A DNA stretch of 64,000 nucleotides from DAOUAE01 sp034433795 (GCA_034433795.1 DAOUAE010000050.1:12269-76268); one strand, 5' to 3'. Numbered from the stretch's first letter, positions 9,011 through 16,641 are shown. Numbers and translations: made by a program. Notes: a model not told the origin generated them from the sequence alone.

Positions 9011-10409
9011 GGCGCTCACGCAGGTGGGGCTGGTTCTGCTGCTGGGCCTCCTGCTTGTCGGCGCGCTGACGGGCTACCGACAGGTGGTGGAGGCCGAGCG
9101 TCTCCTGAGCGACCCCCGTGTGGCGGCGGCCCGCTGGCTGCACCAGCAGACCCGCCAGCCGCGGGGCCAGATCCTCGACCGGCACGGTGAGCCGCTGGTG
9201 GTGAGCGTCCGTCAGCCCGACGGTACCTACCGGCGGGTCTACCGCGATCCGGCCCTGGTCCACGTCACCGGCTACGCCAGCCCGATCCATGGCACGAGCA
9301 ACCTGGAGGCCGCCTACGACCGGGTGCTCCGGACCGCCCCGGCGACCGGTCTGGCGGACCTCGCCGATCTTCTGCTGGACCGGCCCCGGCCCGGCGCCGA
9401 TGTGGTCACGACCATCGACGGACGGCTGCAGCGGGCGGCCGAGGAGGCCATGGCCGGTCGGACCGGCGCGGTGGTCGTCCTGGCCCCGGCGACCGGCGAG
9501 ATCCTGGCGCTGGTCTCAAACCCGTTCGTCGACCCCAACCGCCTGGACGATCTCTGGCCGCAGCGCCAGCAGGATCCGGCTGCTCCTCTTCTTAACCGGG
9601 CGACGGCCGGCCTCTACCCGCCCGGCTCGGTCTTCAAGACGGTGACCCTGGCGGCGGCTCTGGAGACGGGGCGCGTAGCCCCAACCGACCGCTGGGAGGA
9701 CCCCGACGGTCGGCTGCTGGTCGACGGCTACCTGGTACGCGACGACAACCATCCCGGGATCGCCAGTTTCGATACCCTTCACGCCTACGCCTACTCCTGC
9801 AATGTGACCTTCGCCCGTATCGGGCTGCAGCTGGGCAGCCAGCCGCTCACCGAGTACGCCCAGCGCCTGGGCTTTGGCCAGACCTGGGATCTGCCGCTGC
9901 CGGTGGCCGCCAGCCGCCTGGCCGGCAGCGACCGCTTCCTGCTGACGCGGGTGGGGCTGGCCACGACGGCGTTCGGTCAGGGCGAGATCGTGGTCACCCC
10001 GCTCCATATGGCCCTGCTGGCGGCGACGGTGGCCAACGAGGGGCAGCTGGTGCCACCACGGCTGGTCCGGGCTGTCCGCACCCCCGGCGGTGAGCAGCCC
10101 GCGCCGGCCTCTTCCCCCCGGCGGGTCCTGCGGCCGGAGACGGCCCGCTGGCTGGCCCAGGCCATGGAGATCAGCGTCCAGGAGGCCTGGGGCCGGCCGG
10201 CGCAGATCCCCGGCGTCCGCGTGGCCGGCAAGACCGGAACGGCTGAAGTCGGGGCCGGGCCGCCTCACGCCTGGTTCATCGCCTTTGCGCCGGTCGAGCG
10301 CCCGGTGGTGGCGGTGGCCGTCCTAGTCGAGCACGGCGGGGGTGGGAGCGCGGTCGCCGCCCCGATCGCTCGCCGGATCCTCCAGGTCGCACTCGCCGAG
10401 CGGCCGTGA
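9003..10409 (+). CDS. pbpA: Class B penicillin-binding protein (PbpA-like transpeptidase)
   Basis: Membrane-anchored transpeptidase of 468 residues, partner of the SEDS protein just upstream. N-terminal membrane helix about residues 7-28, then the bPBP pedestal with RGQILDRHGEPL. The transpeptidase motifs are complete: S209-V-F-K212 (PPGSVFK), S265-C-N267 and K410-T-G412 (GKTGTAEV). The start is taken at GTG 9003, overlapping the previous gene; upstream codons in frame would run into the SEDS coding region without a ribosome site. This intact protein contrasts with the degenerate PBP2 homologue at 32322-34229. Confidence 0.92.
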   Translation: MDRALTQVGLVLLLGLLLVGALTGYRQVVEAERLLSDPRVAAARWLHQQTRQPRGQILDRHGEPLVVSVRQPDGTYRRVYRDPALVHVTGYASPIHGTSNLEAAYDRVLRTAPATGLADLADLLLDRPRPGADVVTTIDGRLQRAAEEAMAGRTGAVVVLAPATGEILALVSNPFVDPNRLDDLWPQRQQDPAAPLLNRATAGLYPPGSVFKTVTLAAALETGRVAPTDRWEDPDGRLLVDGYLVRDDNHPGIASFDTLHAYAYSCNVTFARIGLQLGSQPLTEYAQRLGFGQTWDLPLPVAASRLAGSDRFLLTRVGLATTAFGQGEIVVTPLHMALLAATVANEGQLVPPRLVRAVRTPGGEQPAPASSPRRVLRPETARWLAQAMEISVQEAWGRPAQIPGVRVAGKTGTAEVGAGPPHAWFIAFAPVERPVVAVAVLVEHGGGGSAVAAPIARRILQVALAERP

Positions 10410-10421
10410 CCAAAAAGGGGG

Positions 10422-10451
10422 GTGCCGCACCGTCGGGGTCTGGTGTACAAT
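10422..10451 (+). promoter_or_regulatory. Candidate promoter before the SH3-domain protein gene
   Basis: A good -10 (TACAAT, 10446-10451) with a weak -35 (GTGCCG, 10422-10427, 18-base spacer). The message would have a leader of about 100 bases before GTG 10558. Found by eye. Confidence 0.4.
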
Positions 10452-10557
10452 ACCAGCCCGGACAGTCGAACCGCCTGACACCCGGTCTGCCCCCTCAGGA
10501 CGAGGATGCCCTGGGGAGGTCTCACCCGCAGCGCAGACCCGACGGAGAGAGCCGCCC

Positions 10558-11256
10558 GTGCACCGTGTCACCTGGGAGAATGGCCCGACACCACGCTGGT
10601 CGCTGGTCGCCGCCGCTTTTGCGGTCGGCCTGGTCGGCGGGCTTCTGCTGGCCGCCCGTCTCTTCGGCAGCACACCGAATCTGGAAGAGCAGTATTTTGT
10701 CCTGCTGAGCCGGCTCTACGCTCAGGGCGAGCCGGTCGAGCGATTGCGTGAGCGTCTGGTCGGGCTCGGCTACAGTCAGCCGGGACCGGCGGTCCTGGCG
10801 CTGGCCGAGCGCTACGCCGCCGATCCGGCCCGGCAGTCGGCGGCCGACCTTCTGCGACGGTTCGCCGAGGCCCTTCAGGCCGCGCCCACGGCCGGGGGCG
10901 GGGGGGCGCCGACGCCGACCACGACGCCGGCTCCCACCGTGACCACGACCCCGCTGGCTGGGGCCGTCCGCGGGCCGACGGCCACGCCGGTGGCCGCCAG
11001 GCCGACGCCGGCGCCAACACCGACCGCCGCCCCTCTCTCCCGCGCCCGTGTCCAGGGTGAGGGGGGTGTGCGGCTGCGCCAGGCGCCCACCACCGAGGCG
11101 CCGGCGGTGCTCCTGCTGCCGGCGGGGGAGACGGTCGAGGTCCTGGAGGTGGTCTCCGGCCAGGCGGTGGTGCCGGGCGAGGCCCGCTGGTACAGGGTGC
11201 GGGCCCGTGACCGTGTCGGGTATATCTACGCCACCTTCCTGACCGCTGGGGAGTGA
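10558..11256 (+). CDS. Membrane-anchored SH3-like domain protein
   Basis: 232 residues. An N-terminal membrane anchor (about 14-34, LVAAAFAVGLVGGLLLAARLF) is followed by a helical region, a Thr/Pro-rich linker (about 112-160) and a C-terminal bacterial SH3 domain (about 163-232, GVRLRQAPTTEAPAV ... WYRVRARDRVGYIYATFL). Such domains usually bind peptidoglycan or act as surface adaptors, so an extracytoplasmic location is likely. Start at GTG 10558, preceded by GGAGAGA with about eight bases spacing. It pairs with the next gene, also membrane-anchored. Exact role unknown. Confidence 0.8.
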   Translation: MHRVTWENGPTPRWSLVAAAFAVGLVGGLLLAARLFGSTPNLEEQYFVLLSRLYAQGEPVERLRERLVGLGYSQPGPAVLALAERYAADPARQSAADLLRRFAEALQAAPTAGGGGAPTPTTTPAPTVTTTPLAGAVRGPTATPVAARPTPAPTPTAAPLSRARVQGEGGVRLRQAPTTEAPAVLLLPAGETVEVLEVVSGQAVVPGEARWYRVRARDRVGYIYATFLTAGE

Positions 11257-11261
11257 GGGCG

Positions 11262-12302
11262 ATGCGGACGAGGCGAACGCACGGCCGGCGCCCGTGGTAC
11301 GGGGTGGCCCTGCTCGCCGGGCTGGTGGTCGGGCTGGTGGTCGGCGCTCTGGTGCTTCAGACGCCGCGTCTGTCGCTCGAGGCGGCCGAGTACGTGGCGG
11401 CGGTGGCCGACCTCTACGCACGCGAGGGCAACCTGGACCAGGCCCGGGCCTGGCTGGCCGAGGCTCGTCTGACCAGCCGGCGCGACCTGCAGGCGCTGCG
11501 GATCGCTTTGGCCACCGCCCACCCCGAGCGGACCGAGAGCCTGCGGGCGCTGGACGCCCTGATCGAGGCTCTCCAGCGGAGCGAGGGAGTACCTCTCTGG
11601 CAGCGGGCCCTGCCGATTCTGGCCGGGCTGGCGGTGGCCGTCGGCCTGGGCGGGCTGGGCCTGCTCCTCTGGCGGCCGCTGACCGGTCTCTGGCGCGGCC
11701 TGTCGGCCCGGCGTCGCGTCCGGGGGCCGGCGATGGGAGGACGGCGTCCTCCCCAGGTTCAGGTGGCGGCTCCCACGGCGACGACCCCCCGCCCGGCTCC
11801 GGCGCCCCGGTCGGCCTCCCGGCCTCCCTCTGCGGAGGAGATCCGGCCGGCGCGGCCCCGGGGGGGCGCGCCGCCGGGCGGGCTGGTCTGGGAGTTCGTC
11901 TACCGGGCGGGCGAGGTGGCCTATGAGGAGACTCAGCCGATCGTGGTCCGGCGGACCGGCCAGCATCTGGGGGCCTGTGGCCTTTCGGCGGGCCCGGCTG
12001 AGGCGGGGGGACGGTCGTGCTGCGGGCTCCAGGCCTGGCTCCACGATTACACCAGCGGCGAGTTCCGGGCGCTGGGGCTGGCGACTCACTGGGCGACGCT
12101 GGAGCGCCGGGCGCTCCTGCACCGCTGGCAGCGTCAGGCGGCGCTGGAGCAGATCGTCGCGGCCGAGCCCGGTGGACTTTACGTTCTGGAGACCCGCCGG
12201 CTGCGGGCCCGGCTGCACGTGGTGGATGTGGACTCCAGCCGGACCTCGCCCGGCAGTTTCGGACGGCTGGTGGTCCGCTGCGAGGTCACGATCAAAGACT
12301 AG
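11262..12302 (+). CDS. Two-helix membrane protein of unknown function
   Basis: About 346 residues. TM1 about 13-35 follows a basic N-terminus. A helical, repeat-like stretch comes next (YVAAVADLYAREGNLDQARAWL), resembling a short TPR-like hairpin, then TM2 about 121-142, a Pro/Arg-rich linker, and a C-terminal domain of about 150 residues (from VWEFVYRAGEVAYEE) that I do not recognise. The C-terminal domain contains a C-G-L/C-C-G-L cysteine cluster. GTG 11253 is an alternative start. It follows the SH3 protein by five bases and probably works with it at the envelope. Its stop shares the CTAG at 12299-12302 with the convergent dtd stop. Confidence 0.65.
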   Translation: MRTRRTHGRRPWYGVALLAGLVVGLVVGALVLQTPRLSLEAAEYVAAVADLYAREGNLDQARAWLAEARLTSRRDLQALRIALATAHPERTESLRALDALIEALQRSEGVPLWQRALPILAGLAVAVGLGGLGLLLWRPLTGLWRGLSARRRVRGPAMGGRRPPQVQVAAPTATTPRPAPAPRSASRPPSAEEIRPARPRGGAPPGGLVWEFVYRAGEVAYEETQPIVVRRTGQHLGACGLSAGPAEAGGRSCCGLQAWLHDYTSGEFRALGLATHWATLERRALLHRWQRQAALEQIVAAEPGGLYVLETRRLRARLHVVDVDSSRTSPGSFGRLVVRCEVTIKD

Positions 12303-12757
12303 ATCTGACAGGGCCAGGGGTCGGTGGCCAGGACGAAGGTCACCGGGCCGTCGTTGTGGATCTCGACAAGCATGTGGGCCCCGAACCGGCCGGTGACCAC
12401 CCGGAAGCCGCGCTGGTGGAGCAGCGCGGCGAACCGCTCGACCAGCGGCGCGGCCCGGTCTGGAGGCGCGGCGCCGGTGAAACTGGGCCGTCGACCGCGG
12501 GCGAGGTCGGCGTAGAGGGTGAACTGAGAGACGACCAGGAACTCGGCGCCGATATCCAGCGCTGAAAGGTTCATCTTGCCGGCCTCGTCCTCAAAAGCCC
12601 GCAGGGTGACGATCTTCTCGACCAGGCGGGCGGCCTCGGCCTCCGTATCGTCGGGGCCGATCCCCAGCAGAACGGCCCAGCCCCGGCCGATGGCCCCGAT
12701 CTCGGCGCCGTCGACGAGGACGCGCGCCTGCCGGACCCTTTGCAGCACGACACGCAT
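12299..12757 (-). CDS. dtd: D-aminoacyl-tRNA deacylase
   Basis: Hydrolyses D-aminoacyl-tRNAs (and Gly-tRNA-Ala) as translation proofreading. 152 residues, the family norm. Diagnostic motifs: MRVVLQRV at the N-terminus, SQFTLYAD and HNDGPVT, equivalents of the SQFTL and NxGP(V/F)T active-site motifs. It ends tail-to-tail with the plus-strand gene so that both stops share CTAG. The start at 12757 gives the canonical N-terminus; a longer reading frame upstream lacks family similarity. Confidence 0.95.
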   Translation of the reverse strand: MRVVLQRVRQARVLVDGAEIGAIGRGWAVLLGIGPDDTEAEAARLVEKIVTLRAFEDEAGKMNLSALDIGAEFLVVSQFTLYADLARGRRPSFTGAAPPDRAAPLVERFAALLHQRGFRVVTGRFGAHMLVEIHNDGPVTFVLATDPWPCQI

Positions 12758-12921
12758 GGTGACTGGCCCCCAGCCTGCAGGGTCGTCCTCGCGCACCGGG
12801 CGGTAGAGGCCGCCTGGCCGGTCGCCTCTGTAGCAGGAGTGTAGCAGGTCTGTAGCAGACACAGCGCCCGCCGCCGGAGCGTGCCCCTCGTCCGGTTGCC
12901 GGCGGCGGGCGGTGGAGCGTC

Positions 12922-13248
12922 TTAGCGGTAGGAGCGCATGTTCTGGAAGCAGTCCGAGCAGTAGACTGGCTTATCGGCGCGTGGGACAAACGGCACCCGC
13001 GCCTCCCGGCCGCAGGCGGCACAGGTCGCGCTGTACAGCTCACGGGACGGTCGGCGTCCGCGCTCGGCTCGCCGGTCATCGCCGTACCCGGCCTGGCGCT
13101 GCTTGCGGGCCGCTCGGCAGCGTGGGCAGCGCCCCGGCTCGTGGGTGTAGCCCCGCGCCGCGTAGAACTCCTGCTCTCCCACCGTGAAGGTGAAGGGATC
13201 CCCACAGTCGCGGCAGGTCAGGGTCTTATCGACAAAGGCAAAGCTCAC
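12922..13248 (-). CDS. Zinc-ribbon domain protein
   Basis: 108 residues with four Cys pairs: C-R-D-C (LTCRDCG), C-P-R-C, C-A-A-C-G and C-S-D-C-F. The first half (DKTLTCRDCGDPFTFTVGEQEFYAARGY ending in RCPRC) matches the short 'probable zinc-ribbon' proteins widespread in Chloroflexota and Firmicutes; the second half repeats a CxxC...CxxC ribbon. GTG start at 13248 is chosen because GAGGAGG lies eight bases upstream and the family begins near here. Function is unknown; nucleic-acid binding is plausible. Confidence 0.8.
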   Translation of the reverse strand: MSFAFVDKTLTCRDCGDPFTFTVGEQEFYAARGYTHEPGRCPRCRAARKQRQAGYGDDRRAERGRRPSRELYSATCAACGREARVPFVPRADKPVYCSDCFQNMRSYR

Positions 13249-13384
13249 GGAAAGAACCTCCTCAAGGTTCAGAGAATCGCGCGGGGACGTGTGGTCAGCG
13301 GCGCTCGGGCTGAGGAACAGGCCGAGGGGCAAGCCCGCAACCGGCGAGGCGGCGCTGGGCACTCAACGTCGTTCCGCTGCTTCG

Positions 13385-13413
13385 ATTATACCGGATCGGA
13401 CGGGGTTTCGCCA
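13385..13413 (-). promoter_or_regulatory. Candidate promoter for the zinc-ribbon/dtd transcript
   Basis: Reading the minus strand: a perfect -10 TATAAT (13390 to 13385) and a weak -35 TGGCGA (13413 to 13408) with 17 bases between. It would give a 5' leader of about 130 bases before GTG 13248. The remaining 13249-13384 shows no reading frame I would call. Confidence 0.45.
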
Positions 13414-13423
13414 GAGGGGAAAA

Positions 13424-13651
13424 TCAGATAATTTCCAGCGTCGCGCGCTTCCCCCGGCGCGCCGCCACGGCCCGGAGCAGTTCCCGCATCGCCTTGGCCA
13501 CCTCGCCATCCCGCCCGATGATCCGCCCCATGTCCTGGGGCGCTACCCGCAGCTGGATGATGACCGACTGCTCACCGGAGACCTCGGTCACACGCACCTG
13601 GTCCGGTCGATCCGCCAGAAATTTAGCGATTGTCTCGATCAGTTCGGTCAT
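13424..13651 (-). CDS. khpA: KH-domain RNA-binding protein KhpA
   Basis: 75-residue single KH domain. The nucleic-acid-binding GxxG loop is seen in MGRIIGRDGEVAKAM, and the N-terminus (MTELIETIAKFLADRPDQV) matches KhpA/YlqC. In Firmicutes KhpA works with KhpB/Jag in sRNA binding and control of cell elongation. The usual neighbourhood is rpsP-khpA-rimM-trmD-rplS; here it is alone, opposite rpmI, and trmD is 28 kb away. Shine-Dalgarno GGAGG seven bases before ATG. Confidence 0.92.
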   Translation of the reverse strand: MTELIETIAKFLADRPDQVRVTEVSGEQSVIIQLRVAPQDMGRIIGRDGEVAKAMRELLRAVAARRGKRATLEII

Positions 13652-13758
13652 GGGGTGCCCTCCTTGCCGGAAGCCGTTGGTGGTCGTCGGATGATGGCAA
13701 CCGGGCGACCGCTTTAGCGAGAGCCCTTTACCGCCATTCTACCATGGGGCCGGGGCCC

Positions 13759-13787
13759 TTGCGCAATAGGTCCGGGCGTGCTACAAT
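13759..13787 (+). promoter_or_regulatory. Candidate promoter of the rpmI-rplT operon
   Basis: TTGCGC (13759-13764), 17 bases, TACAAT (13782-13787). Transcription would start near 13794, leaving a leader of about 70 bases that holds the hairpin at 13804-13829. Confidence 0.6.
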
Positions 13788-13803
13788 TGGTACCGGTCGG
13801 ACG

Positions 13804-13829
13804 GCCACTACTCCACGGGGAGTAGTGGC
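13804..13829 (+). promoter_or_regulatory. Leader hairpin upstream of rpmI
   Basis: Perfect 11-base inverted repeat (GCCACTACTCC / GGAGTAGTGGC) with a 4-base loop ACGG, followed by TTGATT. It lies in the predicted rpmI leader, about 10 bases from the likely transcription start. It could be an attenuator or an L20-binding autoregulatory element as in other rpmI-rplT leaders. It does not match a known L20 leader consensus that I can verify. Confidence 0.5.
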
Positions 13830-13862
13830 TTGATTCTGTCTCTGACGGCCCGGGGAGACGCG

Positions 13863-14069
13863 ATGGCGAAACTGAAGTTGAAGACCCACAAGGGCGCCCA
13901 GAAGCGACTGCGGGTGACCGGTTCGGGTCGGCTCCTGCGGATGAAGGGGCTGAGCAGCCACCTGCGCCGCAAGAAAGCCAAGCGGCAGAAGCGCCTCTAC
14001 CATCGGATGCTCCCGGTGGCCCCGGCCGATGTCCCGCGGCTCAAGCGGCTCATCCCCTACGGGGCCTGA
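13863..14069 (+). CDS. rpmI: 50S ribosomal protein L35
   Basis: 68 residues, strongly basic, with the L35 pattern KLKTHKGAQKRLRVTGSGR and LRRKKAKRQKR. Start chosen at ATG 13863 behind GGGGAGA; longer in-frame reading includes the leader hairpin. rplT follows after 21 bases. infC, the usual first gene of this operon, is absent here. Confidence 0.96.
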   Translation: MAKLKLKTHKGAQKRLRVTGSGRLLRMKGLSSHLRRKKAKRQKRLYHRMLPVAPADVPRLKRLIPYGA

Positions 14070-14090
14070 GCGCAGAGAGGGAGGAGAGGC

Positions 14091-14453
14091 GTGGTCCGCG
14101 TTAAACGGGGTGTCACCGCCCGTCGTCGACACAAGAAGGTCCTCAAACTCACCGAAGGCCACCGGGCGACCCGCCATAAACTCTACAAGCGCGCTCACGA
14201 GTCGATGCTCAAGGCGCTCTCCTACGCCTATCGACATCGCCGGGAGCGCAAAGGCGACATGCGGCGCCTCTGGATCACCCGGATCAACGCCGCCGCCCGC
14301 CTGGCCGGTTTGACCTACAACCGCTTCATCGCCGGTCTGCAGCAGGCGGGTATCGCCGTCAACCGCAAGATGCTGGCGGACCTGGCGGTCCGTGACAGCG
14401 CCGCTTTCAACCAGCTGGTGGCCGCCGCCAAACAGGCGCTCGGTATTGTCTGA
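14091..14453 (+). CDS. rplT: 50S ribosomal protein L20
   Basis: 120 residues; first protein to bind 23S rRNA domain I in assembly. Family sequence is clear: VKRGVTARRRHKKVLKL, the RKGDMRRLWITRINAAAR block and NRKMLADLAV. GTG start after GGGAGGAGAGG. Downstream is an rRNA/tRNA methylase gene. L20 often represses its own operon through the leader, relevant to the hairpin at 13804-13829. Confidence 0.97.
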   Translation: MVRVKRGVTARRRHKKVLKLTEGHRATRHKLYKRAHESMLKALSYAYRHRRERKGDMRRLWITRINAAARLAGLTYNRFIAGLQQAGIAVNRKMLADLAVRDSAAFNQLVAAAKQALGIV

Positions 14454-14457
14454 CCCG

Positions 14458-15324
14458 GTGCCCGACCGACCGCTCATCAGCAGCCTGGCCAACGAGCGGG
14501 TCCGCTTCCTCCGTCGTCTGCACGCGGCCGATGAGCGTCGGCGGCACCGGCTTTTTCTGCTCGAAGGGGTCCGGCTGGTGGCCGAGGCGCTGGCGGCCGG
14601 GGTCCGACCGGTGCTCATCCTCTATGTCCCCGAGGACCTGGCCCGGACGCCCCGTGGCCAGGCGCTGCTTGAGCAGCTGCCGGGCCTCCCCGCTTTCCCC
14701 TGCACCGAGCGGGTGCTTCAGGCGGTGGCCACGACGGTCACACCCCAGGGGATCGTCGCGGTGGTGCCGTTTCCGCCAGCCCCCTCGCGCCTGACCGGCC
14801 CGCTGGCGGTGGTCCTGGACGCCTGGCGCGATCCCGGCAACGTCGGCACCCTCCTGCGCACCGCCGAGGCCAGCGGCCTGGTCGGAGGCGTCTTCCTGGT
14901 CGACTGCGTGGATGCCTATAACCCCAAGGTGGTGCGGGCGGCGATGGGCGCCCACTTTTATCTCCCCCTCTGGCCCGACGCCACCTGGGCCGAGGTGCGC
15001 CAGCACCTGGCCGGACGGCCGGTCTGGCTGGCGGCGGTTCGCGAGGGGCTCCCGTACGACCAGGTGGACTGGACCCGGCCGGCAGCGCTCATCGTCGGGA
15101 GCGAGGCCCACGGTCCCGGGCCCGAGGCGCGGGCCATCGCCACCGGCCAGGTGCACATCCCGATGGGCGGACGGGCCGAGAGCTTGAACGCGGCGATCGC
15201 GGCGGCTATAATCATCTTCGAAGCGGCGCGTCAGCGCCGCCAGCGGCAGACAATCCAGACCGCACCGGCGACGACGGAGAGGGGCAGGAGCGGGACCGCC
15301 CAGGGAGAGGGGGTCGCCGACTGA
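14458..15324 (+). CDS. SpoU/TrmH-family RNA 2'-O-methyltransferase
   Basis: 288 residues. Substrate-binding N-terminal domain (RRHRLFLLEGVRLVAEAL), then a SpoU knot with the three motifs: DAWRDPGNVGTLLRTAEASG, LIVGSEAHG and IPMGGRAESLNAAIAAAII. It transfers methyl from SAM to a ribose in rRNA (RlmB-like) or tRNA; the precise target cannot be told. The gene normally sits beside rplT and pheS. The last 30 or so residues after FEAARQR are low-complexity, and their DNA forms the promoter exit and Stem I of the pheST T-box, so this tail is probably functionless as protein. GTG start, weak ribosome site. Confidence 0.9.
   Translation: MPDRPLISSLANERVRFLRRLHAADERRRHRLFLLEGVRLVAEALAAGVRPVLILYVPEDLARTPRGQALLEQLPGLPAFPCTERVLQAVATTVTPQGIVAVVPFPPAPSRLTGPLAVVLDAWRDPGNVGTLLRTAEASGLVGGVFLVDCVDAYNPKVVRAAMGAHFYLPLWPDATWAEVRQHLAGRPVWLAAVREGLPYDQVDWTRPAALIVGSEAHGPGPEARAIATGQVHIPMGGRAESLNAAIAAAIIIFEAARQRRQRQTIQTAPATTERGRSGTAQGEGVAD
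15184..15212 (+). promoter_or_regulatory. Promoter inside the methylase gene driving the pheST leader
   Basis: TTGAAC (15184-15189), exactly 17 bases, then a perfect TATAAT (15207-15212), all within coding sequence. Predicted start near 15219 is about 275 bases before the T-box sequence, the normal length of a T-box leader. Confidence 0.6.
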
Positions 15325-15542
15325 AAGCCCCCTTGCGGGGACGCTCCTGAGCGTTCACTCCTGAGCCGACGGCTGAACGGGCCTCAGGCCCCAGTAGGTC
15401 GCTCTGGTCCCCCACCATTATCTGGGGAGCCGGTCCTGGCGCCCGGGCGCCAGCGCCGGCGAAACGAGTGGCCGGCCACAGGCCGGTCAGCAGGGTGGTA
15501 CCACGGAGAGCCGCAGCTTCGTCCCTGCGAGGCTGCGGCTCT
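15276..15542 (+). promoter_or_regulatory. T-box leader controlling pheS-pheT
   Basis: Senses uncharged tRNA-Phe. The T-box AGGGTGGTACCACGG is at 15492-15506. Antiterminator: AGGG (15492-15495) with CCCT (15522-15525), ACG with CGT, and the 7-base bulge TGGTACC. Competing hairpin: AGAGCCGCAGC (15507-15517) with GCTGCGGCTCT (15532-15542). Stem III: TGGCCGGCC / GGCCGGTCA (15469-15489, one wobble). Stem I: GGAG (15276-15279) with CTCC (15358-15361) and CAGGAGCG (15285-15292) with CGCTCCTG (15342-15349), leaving an internal loop that exposes TTC at 15354-15356, a Phe codon followed by A. The terminator has only a weak T-run (TCTTTCT), so control could be partly translational. Its 5' part overlaps the methylase gene. 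Confidence 0.88.
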
Positions 15543-15566
15543 GGTCTTTCTGGAGGAGGCGCAGTG

Positions 15567-16616
15567 GTGATCGACCAACTGGTCGCACGGCTGGAAGAGA
15601 TCCGCCAGCGAGCCCTGGCCGAACTGGCCCAGATCACCGATCTGGCCGCCCTCGATGCCTGGCGCGTCCGCTACCTGGGCCGCCGGGGCGAGGTCACCGA
15701 GGCGCTCCGGGCCCTGGGGCAGCTGCCGCCGGCCGAGCGACCCCGTCTGGGCCAGGTGGCCAACGAGGTCAAGGCCCTTCTCGAACAGGAACTGGCCCGG
15801 CGCCGGGCCCAGCTCGAGGCGGCGATCCTGGCCGAGACGCTGGAGCGCGAGCGGGTGGATGTCACCCTGCCGGGCCGCCGGCCGGCTCTGGGGCAGGTCC
15901 ATCCGGTCACCCGCGTCCTGCGCGAGATCATCGAGGTCTTCGTGGCCATGGGCTTCCAGCTGGTCGAGGGGCCGGAGGTGGAACTCGATTACTACAACTT
16001 CGAGGCCCTCAACATCCCGCCGGACCACCCGGCCCGCGATATGTGGGACACGTTCTACGTGGCCGACCCCTATCGGCCCGGCCAGATCCTGCTGCGGACC
16101 CACACCTCGCCCAACCAGGTGCGGGTGATGGAGCGCACCCGTCCGCCGGTTCGGGTCATCGTGCCGGGCAAGGTCTACCGCTACGAGGCGGTGGACCCCT
16201 CGCACGAGATGATGTTCTATCAGGTCGAGGGGCTGGCGGTCGACCGCCACATCACCATGGCCGATCTCAAGGGCACGCTGACCGCCTTCGCCCGAGCGGT
16301 CTTCGGCCCTGAGCGGAAGGTGCTCTTCTACTGCAGCTACTTCCCGTTCGTCGAGCCGGGCGTGGAGGTGGCCATCGACTGCCACGTCTGCCGGGGGGCC
16401 GGCTGCCGCCTCTGCAAGGGCACCGGCTGGCTGGAGATCATGGGCGCCGGCATGGTCCACCCACGGGTCCTGGCGACCGTCGGCTACGATCCGGACACCT
16501 ACACCGGCTTCGCCTTCGGCCTGGGCCCGGAGCGGGTGGCGATGCTCAAGTACGGTATCGACGACATCCGCCTCTTCTATCAGAACGACAGCCGCTTCCT
16601 CCAGCAGTTCCGCTGA
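15567..16616 (+). CDS. pheS: Phenylalanine-tRNA ligase alpha subunit
   Basis: Catalytic subunit of the alpha2-beta2 class II synthetase. N-terminal coiled-coil arm (about 1-85), then the catalytic core: HPVTRVLREI, motif 2 (GKVYRYEAVDPSHEMMFYQVEG), the Phe pocket and motif 3 (GFAFGLGPERVAMLKYGI). It includes a Cys cluster (CHVCRGAGCRLCKGTGW) as in Thermus/Deinococcus-type PheS, likely zinc-binding. GTG 15567 gives a 7-base gap from GGAGGAGG; GTG 15564 is equally possible. Expression is set by the T-box upstream; pheT follows 25 bases later. Confidence 0.96.
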   Translation: MIDQLVARLEEIRQRALAELAQITDLAALDAWRVRYLGRRGEVTEALRALGQLPPAERPRLGQVANEVKALLEQELARRRAQLEAAILAETLERERVDVTLPGRRPALGQVHPVTRVLREIIEVFVAMGFQLVEGPEVELDYYNFEALNIPPDHPARDMWDTFYVADPYRPGQILLRTHTSPNQVRVMERTRPPVRVIVPGKVYRYEAVDPSHEMMFYQVEGLAVDRHITMADLKGTLTAFARAVFGPERKVLFYCSYFPFVEPGVEVAIDCHVCRGAGCRLCKGTGWLEIMGAGMVHPRVLATVGYDPDTYTGFAFGLGPERVAMLKYGIDDIRLFYQNDSRFLQQFR

Positions 16617-16641
16617 AGTCCCGGGCCGTTGAGGAGGGAAG

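Noticed and set aside
10860..11040. Thr/Pro and Ala/Pro repetitive DNA (also 2-40 and 51900-53100) as repeats or CRISPR
   Set aside because: These are codon-level low-complexity linkers inside proteins; there are no regular direct repeats with spacers, and no CRISPR array or cas genes in the window.
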